Shown: positions 1 to 9,971, counted from the stretch's first letter. The stretch is 64,000 bases of DNA from Stutzerimonas stutzeri RCH2 (GCF_000327065.1 NC_019936.1:372001-436000); one strand, 5' to 3'. Notes: a model not told the origin generated them from the letters alone. Program-made: numbers and translations.

Positions 1-53
1 CTGATAATGCAGCCGAACGTCAGACCTGCTCTGACACAAGGTTGAAGTAGAAG

Positions 54-84
54 TCGGGCTTCCATTTGGAAGCCCGATTTTTTT
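54..84 (+). terminator. Rho-independent terminator of an upstream gene
   Basis: An 11-bp perfect inverted repeat (54-64 with 67-77) is followed directly by seven T residues (78-84). It must end a gene lying left of the window. The first gene's ribosome binding site (AGGGGG, 85-90) begins immediately after the T run. Confidence 0.85.
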
Positions 85-97
85 AGGGGGGTTGTAT

Positions 98-616
98 ATG
101 TTCTGGCATCTAATCGCGGCAATCGTCGCTGGTGTGGCGGGAGCCGGTATCGGCCTGATGCTGCGCTCACTGACGCGTAAGCGACTGCCGAAATGGATCA
201 TTCCGGTGTTCGCCGGGCTGGGCATGCTCAGTTACACCATCCATTACGAGTACACCTGGTTCGAGACCAAGCAAGCGCGTCTGCCGGAAGGCTCGCTGGT
301 GGTAGCCAGTGAAGAGGGCGAGATGCTCTGGCGGCCATGGACCATGCTCTATCCGATGCCGCTGGCCTATACGGTACTGGACGGCGCGAACGCTCAGGTG
401 CAGGACACCGATCAAGGCCGTCTTGGACGTTTCGTACTGTACCGCTTCGAGAAGCAGCACCTGATGTCGAGCGTGAAGAGCGCCAGTTATCAGCTGATCT
501 GCACCGAGAGGGCAATGTTCAGGCTGAACGAAGCCGGCCAGGCGAAGATCGAGACGCTCACCGAGCTGGAAGCCGATTCACCGCTGTATCAGGCTATTTG
601 TGAGGCCCGCCGGTAA
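98..616 (+). CDS. Small inner-membrane protein of unknown function
   Basis: A 172-residue protein that I do not recognise. Two hydrophobic segments lie at about residues 4-25 and 34-50, followed by a hydrophilic C-terminal part of about 120 residues. This suggests a double-pass membrane anchor with a soluble domain. The ATG at 98 is chosen because AGGGGG lies seven bases upstream; an in-frame TTG at 92 would overlap the spacer. It is monocistronic: a terminator precedes it and a hairpin at 641-666 follows it. There is no motif from which to infer a reaction. Confidence 0.75.
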   Translation: MFWHLIAAIVAGVAGAGIGLMLRSLTRKRLPKWIIPVFAGLGMLSYTIHYEYTWFETKQARLPEGSLVVASEEGEMLWRPWTMLYPMPLAYTVLDGANAQVQDTDQGRLGRFVLYRFEKQHLMSSVKSASYQLICTERAMFRLNEAGQAKIETLTELEADSPLYQAICEARR

Positions 617-640
617 CTAGGCACTTGCACCCTGGGATAT

Positions 641-666
641 CGCGCATCAGCAACCCCTGATGCGCG
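641..666. terminator. Hairpin between convergent genes, possible bidirectional terminator
   Basis: A perfect 9-bp stem (641-649 with 658-666) with an 8-nt loop lies between the convergent membrane-protein gene (ends 616) and the exonuclease gene (ends 795). No T run follows on either strand, so intrinsic termination is only plausible. The rest of 617-794 shows no gene. Confidence 0.4.
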
Positions 667-794
667 CCGTGACGGAAGAGCGGGCCCGCAATGGGCTGAT
701 CGGTCAGCTGCAGTGAGTGGCAGCTGATGTCTGTAGGCATCGAATCGTTCGGCGACACTATTCCACCGCGACGCTGACAGCTGCCGGGGGCCAC

Positions 795-1502
795 TCAGAT
801 CGAATTGAATGCGGCCTTGCGTGCGCGTTGCCAGCATCTGAGCCGCTGAGCCAGTTCGTCGAGGCTGGTCAGGCCCACCCGTTGTGCGCGGTGCAGCAGG
901 ATCAGGGCGATCTCTGCGGTCGCCATGGCATCGGCTGATGCGTTGTGGCGTTGCGGGATATGGATATTGAAGTAGTCGAGCCAGTGATCCAGGCCGCCGC
1001 GATGGATCATCGCTTCAGGAAATAGCATGGGTGCGAGATCGGCCACATCGAGGAATGTGTGGTCCATCGTGTAGCCCAGCTCTCTTTTCAGCGCGCGGCC
1101 GAGCATGCGTTGGTCGAACGGTGCGTGAAAGGCAAGGATCACGCTGCCGGCAGCAAACTCCATGAAGCTGAGCAGCGCTTCGGCTGGTGGCAGGCCGTTG
1201 GCCAGCTCACTCGGCGCGATGCCGTGGATGAGCACGCTTTCGGTAACCTTCACCTGACGGCACAGCGTGCATTCGAACTGCTGGGAATAGTCGATGGCAC
1301 CGTCTTCGATGACAACTGCGCCAATAGCGATGACCAGATCGCGCTTGAGGTGCAGGCCGGTGGTTTCCAGGTCCAGCACCACTAGGCGCTGTTGCCGCAA
1401 CGGGACCGTCTGCGGCGCAAGGGGAAGCGGCAGCTCGTCAATGCGCTGTTGCTGCTCGGGGGGCAGCTTCGGGCCGCGTGAGTTGAACCAGAACATACTC
1501 AT
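795..1502 (-). CDS. DEDDh-type 3'-5' exonuclease (DnaQ/epsilon-like)
   Basis: A 235-residue member of the DNA polymerase III epsilon-like exonuclease family, expected to remove nucleotides from 3' ends with two metal ions. The ExoI motif DLETTG lies at about residues 44-49. The ExoIII motif near residues 187-200 (HNASADAMATAEI) has the H-x5-D spacing of the DEDDh group, and an ExoII-like FHAPFD lies between them. The start ATG overlaps the stop of the upstream DUF294 gene (ATGA, 1499-1502), so the two are translationally coupled. In pseudomonads this pair is usually conserved, but the substrate is unknown. Repair or cyclic-nucleotide-linked roles are speculative. Confidence 0.85.
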   Translation of the reverse strand: MSMFWFNSRGPKLPPEQQQRIDELPLPLAPQTVPLRQQRLVVLDLETTGLHLKRDLVIAIGAVVIEDGAIDYSQQFECTLCRQVKVTESVLIHGIAPSELANGLPPAEALLSFMEFAAGSVILAFHAPFDQRMLGRALKRELGYTMDHTFLDVADLAPMLFPEAMIHRGGLDHWLDYFNIHIPQRHNASADAMATAEIALILLHRAQRVGLTSLDELAQRLRCWQRARKAAFNSI

Positions 1503-3433
1503 AGTTGATAGCGCACCGCGAGACTGGCCTGCAAACGTTGGGCCTGGCGGAAGGACTCGCGCAGGATCCGACGGTCCAGCACATTGAGCGTATCCGGATC
1601 CAGGCGGTTGGAATAGGGCAGCTCGTCGCGCGCCTGTTGCTGGTGATGCTGCATTCGCGTCTGCTGAATGAAATGATAGGCCTCTTCGTAGGCCGCACCA
1701 TCCTTCTTCTCGATAACGCCCTTTTCCACCAGCTTGCGCAGGCGCTCGAGGGTGTTGCAGGTGCCGATGTCATTGCTCAGCGCCAGCAGGCGGGCGCCAT
1801 CGACGAAGGGCGTCAGCCCCTGCACCTTGAGGTCCAGGGTGTCCTTGCCTTCGCCCTTGCGCGCCACCACGAAGTCGCGAAAGCGGCCCACTGGCGGGCG
1901 ATGGCGCAAGGCGTTGTCGGCCATCATGCGCTGGAACAGGCTGTTGCCCTTGATCTCGTCGAGCAGATCGCGGCGCAGTTGCTCGCAACCTTCCGACGGG
2001 CCCCAGATGCTGCGCAGATCGAAATAGATGGTGCTGCCGAGCAGGTTCTCCGGTGTCGCTTCGCGGACGAACGAGCTGAAGCGGCGGCTCCATTCCTGGC
2101 GCGACAGGCACAGCTGCGGATTGCTCGCCATGATGTTGCCTTTGCACAGGCTGAAGCCGCAGGTGTCGAGGTCGCGGTTGATGCGCTCGGCCAGTGGCAG
2201 CAGGCGGCCGCGGATATGCGCGGCTTCGGCAGCGTCGGCGGCCTCGAAAAGAATGCCGTTGTCCTGATCGGTGTAGAGGGTCTGCTCCTGACGCCCCTCG
2301 CTGCCGAAACACAGCCAGGTGAAGGGCACGCCCGGGTCACCCATGTGCTCGATCGCCAACTCGATCACCCGGCACACGGTGTGGTCATTGAGCAGCGTGA
2401 CGATGTGGGTGATCTGCGTCGACGAGGCGCCATGGGCCAGCATGTTGTCGACCAGCTGTGCGATGCGGCTGCGGATGACCACCAGCGCATCGACGCGGTC
2501 TGCATGGCGGATGGTCTGCGCCAGATGCACCAGGTCCACTCGCTGCAGGGAAAACAGGTCGCGCTCGGAAATCACGCCCTGCAACAGACCGTTCTCCACC
2601 ACGCAGACATGGGCGATATGCCGCTCGGTCATGGCGATGGCCGCATCGAAGGCGGTGGCGTCCGGCGGCAGATAGAACGGGTCATGCGTCATGAATTGCG
2701 AGATCGGCTGGCTCAGGTCCGTGGTGCCGGTGCCGATGGCTCGCCGCAGATCGCGCAGGGTGAAGATGCCTTGCGGATGCAGAGCCTCATCGACGATGAC
2801 GATGCTGCCGACGTTCTCTTGCTGCATCATCGCCACCGCCTCGTTGAGCGGCCGGGACGGCAGGCACGAGACGGGGTGATGCAGCGCCAGTTCACCAATG
2901 CTGGTTTCCAGTGAGTACTGTTCGCCTAGGCTTTCCACCGCGCGCATCTGTGCCTGTTGGTTGACCAGGTCGAGCAGGCTGCTGACGCCGCGCATGGCGA
3001 AATCGCGGAACACTGGCGAGCTTGAGACCAGCTTGACGAAGGCGGGCTTGTTCAGCAGGAAACAGAAGGTGTCCTCGGCGGCCAGGTGCGCCGTGCGGGT
3101 CGCGCGTTCGCCCATGAGCGCGGCCATCGGAAAGCACTCGCCGACGATGACTTCGAAGGTGGTATCGGTGCCGCGCTTGGCGGTATGCGGGCGCTGTCCA
3201 TGAACGCGCCCCTGCTTGACGATATAGAAATGCTGCACCACGCCGTCATCCGGGGAAATGATGCAGTCGCCTTCGGCATAGAAGCGCAGCTCACAGTTCT
3301 CCACCAGAAACGTCAGGTGGGCCGGCTCCATCTGGTTGAACGGGGCGTACTTGCGCAGGAACTCCATGGTGCCGTGGATATTCTGCAGTACGGCCGTCTT
3401 CCCAGCCTGAGAAAAGGCGTCGGGTGTGCTCAT
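1499..3433 (-). CDS. cNMP-binding/CBS/DUF294 nucleotidyltransferase-like protein
   Basis: A 644-residue cytoplasmic protein. The N-terminal cyclic-nucleotide-binding fold spans about residues 20-135 and two CBS repeats about 160-285. The DUF294 nucleotidyltransferase-like domain contains GSEGRQEQ followed by DQDNG near residues 375-390, and a DUF294 C-terminal substrate-binding domain follows. The family looks like a sensor-regulated nucleotidyl transferase related to GlnD; its substrate has not been established. The ATG at 3433 was chosen over an upstream in-frame start at 3484 because GGA lies at suitable distance and the protein then begins at the cNMP domain. It is first in a two-gene operon with the exonuclease. 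Confidence 0.85.
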   Translation of the reverse strand: MSTPDAFSQAGKTAVLQNIHGTMEFLRKYAPFNQMEPAHLTFLVENCELRFYAEGDCIISPDDGVVQHFYIVKQGRVHGQRPHTAKRGTDTTFEVIVGECFPMAALMGERATRTAHLAAEDTFCFLLNKPAFVKLVSSSPVFRDFAMRGVSSLLDLVNQQAQMRAVESLGEQYSLETSIGELALHHPVSCLPSRPLNEAVAMMQQENVGSIVIVDEALHPQGIFTLRDLRRAIGTGTTDLSQPISQFMTHDPFYLPPDATAFDAAIAMTERHIAHVCVVENGLLQGVISERDLFSLQRVDLVHLAQTIRHADRVDALVVIRSRIAQLVDNMLAHGASSTQITHIVTLLNDHTVCRVIELAIEHMGDPGVPFTWLCFGSEGRQEQTLYTDQDNGILFEAADAAEAAHIRGRLLPLAERINRDLDTCGFSLCKGNIMASNPQLCLSRQEWSRRFSSFVREATPENLLGSTIYFDLRSIWGPSEGCEQLRRDLLDEIKGNSLFQRMMADNALRHRPPVGRFRDFVVARKGEGKDTLDLKVQGLTPFVDGARLLALSNDIGTCNTLERLRKLVEKGVIEKKDGAAYEEAYHFIQQTRMQHHQQQARDELPYSNRLDPDTLNVLDRRILRESFRQAQRLQASLAVRYQL

Positions 3434-3569
3434 GCTTGGCGTCCATTTTTTGTTAATGGTGGGCTGCGGGCCGTTCGGACCCAATTGGACGTAAGTCTAG
3501 TCAGCACGGGCGTTGCAGGAGCTGATCAGGGTCAGCCTGGTGTTTCGGGCTGTTGCGATAGTACAGGCA

Positions 3570-3596
3570 TAAAAAACCGCCCCGTAGGGCGGTTTC
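3570..3596 (-). terminator. Rho-independent terminator of the chemoreceptor-porin-PstS-like operon
   Basis: A 9-bp stem (3574-3582 with 3587-3595) and CGTA loop is followed on the minus strand by a T run (A3571-A3576 on plus). It lies 20 bases past the stop of the PstS-like gene. Its stem and loop are identical to the terminator at 6995-7020. Confidence 0.85.
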
Positions 3597-3614
3597 TTAT
3601 CTGGCTGGCGAGCC

Positions 3615-4019
3615 TCAGGGCAGGGTGAACAGCACCTTGACCGAGCCATTGACGGCAGCACTGTCGACGTAGCCGATCGCATCGGCTTCGGCGGCGACCT
3701 TCGCCACTACTGCAGCGTCGTCAGCGACGGTGGGCAGAGGCTGGCCCTTGCCGGTGAAGATCAGACCGGACCAGTAGGACTTGAGCTGGGACTCGTTCTT
3801 GCTGGTCACGCCGGCATAGAAGGCTTCCTTGGCAGGTGTCCAGCCAGCCTGGTCGACGCCCTTCATGGACTTGTCCTTGCCCAGGAAGATGTTGGCGACC
3901 TCGGACTGCGACGGTGCCTTGGCTGCGCCGGGATTGACGATCACGGCGACCTCGGCCTGAGCCAGGGAAACCATGCCGAGCAGTGCGGCGGTGCCGAGGA
4001 TGCGAATGGATGCTTTCAT
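3615..4019 (-). CDS. Small PstS-like periplasmic substrate-binding domain protein
   Basis: A 134-residue exported protein with a clear signal peptide (cleavage near ...SLAQA, residue 22). The mature part resembles one lobe of a phosphate-type binding protein: VIVNPG, then SQSEVANIFLGK, and a C-terminal DAIGYVDS. It is far shorter than PstS (about 320 residues), so it cannot form the usual two-lobed cleft alone. It is last in an operon with a chemoreceptor and a porin, 11 bases after the porin stop. A periplasmic ligand-capture role for the receptor is an inference from context. Phosphate as ligand is not shown. Confidence 0.75.
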   Translation of the reverse strand: MKASIRILGTAALLGMVSLAQAEVAVIVNPGAAKAPSQSEVANIFLGKDKSMKGVDQAGWTPAKEAFYAGVTSKNESQLKSYWSGLIFTGKGQPLPTVADDAAVVAKVAAEADAIGYVDSAAVNGSVKVLFTLP

Positions 4020-4030
4020 CAGGACGCTCC

Positions 4031-5200
4031 TCAGAATACGAAATCGACGCCGACGGAAACGATGTCGCCGTCGTAGTTGCGGGCGGGGGTGCCCACTGCG
4101 CCACCGAAGCGACCATTCACTTCATTGTCGAAGACCTCCTGCGCGCTGCGGGTAAACACGCCGTCATAGCCGTTCTTGGTATCGACGCGCTTGTACTCGC
4201 CCTTGACCACCACGGTCGGCGCGGCCTGGTAGTTCAGGCCCAGGGTCCAGGAGCTCTGACGGCCACCGTTGTCATCCAGTTGCGCATAGGTGACGTGCGG
4301 CAGGAAATCGCCGAAACGACGGCCACCCATCAGGTAGAAGGAGTCGATCGCTTCCATTCCGTCGTTCTCGATCAGGCGCGAGGTCCACTCGTTGCTGCTG
4401 ATCCAGGTGCCGTTGTCGTACTGATAGCCGATCGAGGTGAACTTGCCTTTCTCTTTATTCAAGTTGAGCAGGGAAAGGGGTTCGTTGGCGCCAAAGCCAA
4501 TGGCGGTCGCATCGACGGTGCCGGTGATATCCGTCTTGATATCCGCCTCGACATAACCGATGCGCAGCGTGCCGAAGTCATTGGTAGCCAGGCTGACGCT
4601 GGCGCCGAAGAGTTTGCCGTAATCGATATCGAACTGCTCGTCGTAGGCGTAGTAGTCACGGTTCTTCGCCTGGCCACCGGCAAGCTGGAAGGTCACTGAG
4701 CCGTACGACAGCGGCACGGTGTAGACCGCGTCGATGCCTTCGTAGTTGGTGACCTGCACCTGGCTGTAGACCTCGTCGGGCAGGCGCAGCCATGGGTAGC
4801 TGTAGCCGACGTCGAGGCTTTCGGAATACATGTAGACCGGGCTGCGCAGGCGACCGGCGCGGAGCATCAGCTGGTCGTTGGCCTGCAGCGACAGGTAGGC
4901 CCACTCGAGGTTGGCTTTCCACTCGTCCTGCTGCGCCTTGGCCGTGGCCTGGACGGTTACGCCCAGGGTGTCGGTGATGCCGTAGCTCAGCTGGGCGCCG
5001 AACTTGGACAGCTGATCGCCGCGCCAGGAATCGTTGGTCTGGCCCTGAATGCCATAGCTGCGACCATCATCTTCGCCGCCCAGGTGAGTGAAGCCGACGG
5101 TACCAAAACCGTTGAAGCGATGTTCACCCTGTTCCAGGGCGAAGGCAGGGGTGGCGGCCAGGCAGACAGCTGCCAGACCGGCGACACGAAGTGCAGTCAT
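4031..5200 (-). CDS. Outer-membrane porin-like protein
   Basis: A 389-residue protein with a signal peptide (cleaved near ATPAFA, about residue 21) and an amphipathic beta-strand pattern rich in aromatic residues. It ends in VDFVF, the C-terminal Phe expected for BAM-assembled barrels. It is probably a monomeric or trimeric porin of a diffuse gammaproteobacterial family; substrate unknown. The ATG at 5200 has GGAGC upstream, and the in-frame start at 5227 lacks a ribosome site. It lies 20 bases after the chemoreceptor stop and 11 bases before the PstS-like gene, so it is part of a three-gene operon that probably brings in and senses one solute. Confidence 0.75.
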   Translation of the reverse strand: MTALRVAGLAAVCLAATPAFALEQGEHRFNGFGTVGFTHLGGEDDGRSYGIQGQTNDSWRGDQLSKFGAQLSYGITDTLGVTVQATAKAQQDEWKANLEWAYLSLQANDQLMLRAGRLRSPVYMYSESLDVGYSYPWLRLPDEVYSQVQVTNYEGIDAVYTVPLSYGSVTFQLAGGQAKNRDYYAYDEQFDIDYGKLFGASVSLATNDFGTLRIGYVEADIKTDITGTVDATAIGFGANEPLSLLNLNKEKGKFTSIGYQYDNGTWISSNEWTSRLIENDGMEAIDSFYLMGGRRFGDFLPHVTYAQLDDNGGRQSSWTLGLNYQAAPTVVVKGEYKRVDTKNGYDGVFTRSAQEVFDNEVNGRFGGAVGTPARNYDGDIVSVGVDFVF

Positions 5201-5219
5201 TTGATGCTCCAAATAATCG

Positions 5220-6842
5220 TTAAACACGGAATTGGCCCGTAGCCGCGCGCAGGTGGTCTCCGGTACTCACCAGTTGCTCGCCAAGACGGGCGGTGGCTTC
5301 GGCGCCGTTAGCGGTTGCTTGTGCGTCCTGCTGCAACACTTGGGTTTCTTGTTGGATGGAACTCGACAGGCCGATCTGTTCTTGCGTGAACTGAGCGATG
5401 CCGGCGTTGAGTTCGTCGATCTGGTTGACCGTGCGGGCGATGGTTTCCAGTAGCTGCGTGGCCTCGATCGAGCGCTGGATGCTCGCGCGGGATTTCTCGC
5501 CATTGCTGGTCATCACATTGAGTACGGTGTTGGCGCTGTTCTGCAGGCGCTGGATGATCTGCTGGATCTCGGCAGTGGAGGCGGCGGTTTTCTGCGCCAG
5601 GTTGCGCACCTCATCGGCGACCACGGCAAAGCCGCGGCCCTGCTCGCCGGCACGGGCGGCTTCGATGGCGGCGTTCAAGGCGAGCAGGTTGGTCTGCTCG
5701 GCGATGCTGCGGATCACGGTCAGTACCGAACCGACTTCCTGGGTTTCTTCCTCGAGCTGTTCCATAGCCTTGACCGCGCCCATCACGCTGTCACCCAGGT
5801 CACTGATGCCGGTCGACAGGCTGCCGACATGTTCGCGTGCGGTGGCGGCCTGGCGGGCGGCGGAGTTGGCCTCGTCGGAAGCCTGCTGTGAGCGCTGCGC
5901 CACTTCCTGAATGCTGCCGGTCATGGTGAGGATGTCGCGGGTGATCGAATCGGTGTGGTGCTGCTGCGACTTGGCGTTTTCTTCCGAGCCTTGGGTCAGC
6001 TTGTACAGCTCCTTCGAAACCTGGCCCAGTGGGGTCGCGGCATCGATGATCTGGCGAATGGTGCTCTGCAACTTGTCGAGAAAACTGTTGAACAGCTCGA
6101 TCATCGCGCCGATTTCGTCGTTGGATTCGACGTTGACCCGCTGGGTCAGGTCGCCGTCGCCGCGGGCAATTGACTGCAGCGAAGCGATCACGCCGCGGAT
6201 ATTGACCATCACGCTGCGGATCACCAGCCAGGCGCCGAGGCTGACCAATATCACCAGCACCAGGCTGAGGATGATGCCCAGCCGCGTGGTGTTGGCGTTG
6301 GCTTCGCGGGTCTCGACCAGGGTTTGCTGGAAGCTGTCGTAGGCCTGTGCGCGGAAATCGCTGCCCAGCTTCTGCGCCTGGGCCAGGTCGCTCGCCATGC
6401 GGTCGAGGCTCGGTCGCAGGTCATCGAACGAGGCGCTGCCGTCGATCAGCTTGGTCGAGGCGGCGAGCGCGTTGTCGGCATAGTCGCGCACGGATTTGCG
6501 CCAGTCGCCCAGGGCTTGGTGCTGCTGGCGCTGATCGCTCAGCAGGGCTGCCAGGGATTGCTGCTGCGTATCGATCTGCTGCAGCACTTCACGAGCCTCG
6601 TCGAGCACACCGGGCTCGCCGGCAGCCACCGCGTTGTTCAGCAGAGCCGGCACGCGGGAAAACTGGAAGATCACCGCATCGGCCTTTTCCAGCGTCGGGT
6701 AGCCACGGTTTTCGAGAAAGACCAGCCGCGAATCGGTAGCCGAAAGCTGCAGCGAGGTATAGCCGACGTACAACACGAGCCCGAACAGGGCTACTGCCGG
6801 CACCAGGGAAAGCTTGGCGGTCAGCGAGAAGTTCTTCAGCAT
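5220..6842 (-). CDS. Methyl-accepting chemotaxis protein
   Basis: A 540-residue chemoreceptor. TM1 spans about residues 8-30, then comes a helical periplasmic domain of about 160 residues (four-helix-bundle type), TM2 near 190-213, and HAMP. The cytoplasmic signalling hairpin carries the canonical tip ([19 protein letters not shown]...[10 protein letters not shown]). No NWETF-like CheR tether is present at the C-terminus (GQFRV). The ATG at 6842 has GGAG eight bases upstream; an in-frame start at 6887 adds residues with no receptor homology. It is first in an operon with the porin and PstS-like protein, bounded by terminators at 6995-7020 and 3570-3596. The ligand is unknown. Confidence 0.93.
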   Translation of the reverse strand: MLKNFSLTAKLSLVPAVALFGLVLYVGYTSLQLSATDSRLVFLENRGYPTLEKADAVIFQFSRVPALLNNAVAAGEPGVLDEAREVLQQIDTQQQSLAALLSDQRQQHQALGDWRKSVRDYADNALAASTKLIDGSASFDDLRPSLDRMASDLAQAQKLGSDFRAQAYDSFQQTLVETREANANTTRLGIILSLVLVILVSLGAWLVIRSVMVNIRGVIASLQSIARGDGDLTQRVNVESNDEIGAMIELFNSFLDKLQSTIRQIIDAATPLGQVSKELYKLTQGSEENAKSQQHHTDSITRDILTMTGSIQEVAQRSQQASDEANSAARQAATAREHVGSLSTGISDLGDSVMGAVKAMEQLEEETQEVGSVLTVIRSIAEQTNLLALNAAIEAARAGEQGRGFAVVADEVRNLAQKTAASTAEIQQIIQRLQNSANTVLNVMTSNGEKSRASIQRSIEATQLLETIARTVNQIDELNAGIAQFTQEQIGLSSSIQQETQVLQQDAQATANGAEATARLGEQLVSTGDHLRAATGQFRV

Positions 6843-6994
6843 GCATCGACTCCAGGGCGGGCTGCAGGTACTGCGGGAGTTGCGCATATGGCCAAATGCT
6901 ATCGCGCAACGATATTGTGACTGGAAATGCCTTTCGGGTCACGTTATCGGTTGTAACAGAGTGAACTTGAGAACCGTTCGGCGGATTCGAGGCA

Positions 6995-7020
6995 TAAAAA
7001 AACCGCCCCGTAGGGCGGTT
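6995..7020 (-). terminator. Rho-independent terminator of malate synthase G
   Basis: Stem 7001-7008 with 7013-7020, CGTA loop, and a minus-strand T run (A6996-A7002 on plus). It is 22 bases past the glcB stop. The stem-loop is the same sequence as the terminator at 3570-3596. Confidence 0.88.
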
Positions 7021-7041
7021 CTCTTGCAGCTGACTCGCTTG

Positions 7042-9222
7042 TTACAGGCCGTTCTTGGCCTTGAACTCACGACGGCGGCGGTGCAGTACCGGCTCGGTGT
7101 AGCCGTTGGGCTGCTTGGTGCCTTCGAGGACCAGCTCCAGGGCAGCCTGGAAGGCCACGCTGTTGTCGAAGTCCGGCGCCATCGGGCGGTACAGCGGGTC
7201 GCCCTGGTTCTGACGGTCAACCACCGGCGCCATGCGCTTGAGGCTTTCGACCACCTGATCCTTGGTCACCACGCCATGGCGCATCCAGTTGGCCACGTGC
7301 TGGCTGGAGATACGCAGGGTGGCACGGTCTTCCATCAGCGCGATGTCGTTGATGTCCGGCACCTTGGAGCAGCCGACGCCCTGTTCGACCCAGCGAACCA
7401 TGTAGCCGAGGATGCCCTGCGAGTTGTTGTCCAGCTCGTTGCGCTTCTCTTCCTCGCTCCAGTTGGTGTCTTGCGCCAGCGGGATGGTGAGGATGTCGTC
7501 GATGGACGCCTTCTCGCGCTTGGCCAGTTCGACCTGACGCGCCTGCACGTCGATCTTGTGGTAATGCATGGCGTGCAGGGTGGCAGCAGTCGGCGACGGC
7601 ACCCAGGCGGTGTTGGCACCGGCCATGGGGTGGCCGACCTTCTGCTCGAGCATCGCCGCCATCAGGTCAGGCATGGCCCACATGCCCTTGCCGATCTGCG
7701 CCTTGCCCTGCAGGCCGCAGGCCAGGCCCACGTCGACGTTGTTGTTCTCGTAGGCGCTGATCCACTTCTCGGCCTTCATGGCCGCCTTGCGCACCATCGG
7801 GCCGGCTTCCATGGAGGTGTGGATTTCGTCGCCGGTGCGGTCGAGGAAGCCGGTGTTGATGAACACCACGCGCTCGCGCGCTTCCTTGATGCAGGCCTTG
7901 AGGTTGATCGTGGTACGACGCTCCTCGTCCATGATGCCAACCTTCAGGGTATTGCGCGGCAGACCGAGGACGTCCTCGACGCGACCGAACAGCTCGGTGG
8001 CGAAGGCCACTTCTTCCGGGCCGTGCATCTTCGGCTTGACGATGTACATCGAGCCGGTGCGGGTGTTCTTGCGGCTGGTGTTGCCGTTGAGGTTGTGCAC
8101 TGCGATCAGGCTGGTGAACAGGCCGTCCATGATGCCTTCCGGCACCTCGTTGCCTTCCTTGTCGAGGATGGCATCGTTGGTCATCAGGTGACCGACGTTA
8201 CGGATGAACAGCAGCGAGCGGCCATGCAGGGTCAGCTCGCCGTTGCCGTCGGCCTTGGTGTAGACGCGGTCCGGGTTCATCGCGCGGGTGATGCGCTTGC
8301 CGCCTTTTTCAAGCTCCTCGACCAGGTCGCCCTTCATCAGGCCGAGCCAGTTGCGGTAGACGACGGTCTTGTCGTCGGCGTCGACGGCAGCGATGGAGTC
8401 TTCGCAGTCCATGATGGTGGTCAGCGCCGATTCCATCAGGATGTCCTTCACGCCGGCCGCGTCGGTCTGGCCGATCGGGCTGGCCGGGTCGATCTGGATC
8501 TCGAAGTGAATGCCGTTGTTCTTCAGCAGCACGGCGATCGGTGCGCTGGCTTCGCCCTGGAAGCCCTGCAGCTGGGCCGGGTTCTTCAGGCCGGTGGTGC
8601 TGCCGTCTTTCAGCGAAACAACCAGCTTGCCGCCTTCGATGCGGTAGCCGGTGGAATCGACGTGGGAGCCGGTTTCCAGCGGTGCGGCTTCATTGAGGAA
8701 GTTGCGCGCGTAGGCGATGACCTTGTTGCCGCGGATCTCGTTGTAGCCCGGGCCCTTGCTGGCGCCGTCTGCTTCGGAGATCGCGTCGGTGCCGTACAGC
8801 GCGTCGTACAGCGAGCCCCAGCGGGCGTTGGCGGCGTTCAGGGCGAAGCGCGCGTTCATGATCGGCACCACCAGCTGCGGGCCGGCCATGCGGGCGATTT
8901 CTTCGTCGACGTTCTCGGTGGTGGCCTGGAAGTCTTCGGCTTCCGGCAGCAGGTAGCCGATTTCCTGCAGGAAGCTCTTGTATGCCACTGCGTCGTGGGC
9001 CTGACCGGCGCGAGCCTGGTGCCAGGCGTCGATCTGCGCCTGCAGGTCGTCGCGCTTGGCCAGCAGCGCGCGGTTCTTCGGCGCCAGGTCGTGGATGACG
9101 CTGTCGGCGCCGGCCCAGAAGGCGGCGGCATCGACGCCGGTACCGGGAATCGCTTCGTTGTTCACGAAGTCGTACAGGACTTTGGCGACCTGCAGGCCAC
9201 CGACTTGAACGCGCTCAGTCAT
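7042..9222 (-). CDS. glcB: Malate synthase G
   Basis: A 726-residue enzyme condensing glyoxylate and acetyl-CoA to malate in the cytoplasm (glyoxylate bypass and glycolate use). Length and sequence match the G isoform throughout, including [13 protein letters not shown] in the barrel core, [14 protein letters not shown] and ANWMRHGV near the C-terminus. The ATG at 9222 (MTERV) is preceded by GAGG at about -10; an in-frame ATG four codons upstream is less well placed. It is monocistronic with its own terminator, and is divergent from the ACT-domain gene at 9442. Confidence 0.97.
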   Translation of the reverse strand: MTERVQVGGLQVAKVLYDFVNNEAIPGTGVDAAAFWAGADSVIHDLAPKNRALLAKRDDLQAQIDAWHQARAGQAHDAVAYKSFLQEIGYLLPEAEDFQATTENVDEEIARMAGPQLVVPIMNARFALNAANARWGSLYDALYGTDAISEADGASKGPGYNEIRGNKVIAYARNFLNEAAPLETGSHVDSTGYRIEGGKLVVSLKDGSTTGLKNPAQLQGFQGEASAPIAVLLKNNGIHFEIQIDPASPIGQTDAAGVKDILMESALTTIMDCEDSIAAVDADDKTVVYRNWLGLMKGDLVEELEKGGKRITRAMNPDRVYTKADGNGELTLHGRSLLFIRNVGHLMTNDAILDKEGNEVPEGIMDGLFTSLIAVHNLNGNTSRKNTRTGSMYIVKPKMHGPEEVAFATELFGRVEDVLGLPRNTLKVGIMDEERRTTINLKACIKEARERVVFINTGFLDRTGDEIHTSMEAGPMVRKAAMKAEKWISAYENNNVDVGLACGLQGKAQIGKGMWAMPDLMAAMLEQKVGHPMAGANTAWVPSPTAATLHAMHYHKIDVQARQVELAKREKASIDDILTIPLAQDTNWSEEEKRNELDNNSQGILGYMVRWVEQGVGCSKVPDINDIALMEDRATLRISSQHVANWMRHGVVTKDQVVESLKRMAPVVDRQNQGDPLYRPMAPDFDNSVAFQAALELVLEGTKQPNGYTEPVLHRRRREFKAKNGL

Positions 9223-9441
9223 TACTCGCCTCACTTGGTTCTTCTAATTCGACGGACAGTCTCGTTTCTTGTAGTCCGAGTCGCCGGATACTACATGAAG
9301 CGCCGGGGAAAATCAGTCCGCCGAAAGAGCCCCCCTGCGACGACGGGGAGGGTGCGGCAGGCTGCCATCGAGGGCGACCGCCTGCTATACCTAATGGGCC
9401 GCCGCTACCGCGTGAGCGATTCCCCAGCACAGGAGCAGTCC

Positions 9442-9966
9442 ATGGATCACCTCGTTCTTACCGTCATTGCCGAAGATCAGCCGGGTCTGGTCGAACGTCT
9501 GGCCAAGTGCATCGCCGATCATGGCGGTAACTGGCTGGAGAGCCGCATGTCGCGCATGGCCGGGCAGTTCGCCGGCATTCTGCGGGTGGCCGTGCCGCAG
9601 CAGGCCCATGCCGAGCTTACCGCTGCGCTACAAGGGCTGGAGGCGCAGGGCATTCGCGTCCTGCTGGCGCACAGCGGCACGGAGCCGGTAGAGAGCTGGC
9701 AGGAAATCCAGCTAGAGCTGGTCGGCAATGACCGTCCGGGCATCGTGCGCGACATTACCCATCTGCTGGCCACGCACGGCGTCAACCTGGAAAGCCTGGA
9801 TACCGAGGTGCTGCCGGCGCCGATGAGCAGCGAGCTGCTGTTCCGCGCCGAGGTGCGCCTGGCCGTGCCGAGCGAGCTGTCGCTGGAGGTCCTGCAACAG
9901 CGGCTGGAAGCGCTGGCCGATGACCTGATGGTCGAACTCAAGCTGCAACCTGCTGAGAAACCCTAG
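9442..9966 (+). CDS. Two-ACT-domain protein, GcvR-like
   Basis: A 174-residue cytoplasmic protein made of two ACT domains. The first has VIAEDQPGLVERLAK near residues 7-21; the second has ELVGNDRPGIVRDI near 92-105. This arrangement matches the glycine cleavage system repressor GcvR family, which acts through protein contact with GcvA in enteric bacteria. No DNA-binding domain is visible. In pseudomonads the partner is unproven, so a general amino-acid-sensing role is the safe reading. The ATG at 9442 has AGGAG seven bases upstream. The 219-bp gap to glcB carries both divergent promoters, but I could not pick them out. Confidence 0.85.
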   Translation: MDHLVLTVIAEDQPGLVERLAKCIADHGGNWLESRMSRMAGQFAGILRVAVPQQAHAELTAALQGLEAQGIRVLLAHSGTEPVESWQEIQLELVGNDRPGIVRDITHLLATHGVNLESLDTEVLPAPMSSELLFRAEVRLAVPSELSLEVLQQRLEALADDLMVELKLQPAEKP

Positions 9967-9971
9967 CCGGC

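Noticed and set aside
6814..9966. A 1050-codon plus-strand open frame opposite malate synthase G
   Set aside because: It is the antisense shadow of glcB in high-GC DNA. Its protein is Val/His/Leu/Gln-rich without any family features, and its end is the genuine ACT-domain gene read from 9442.
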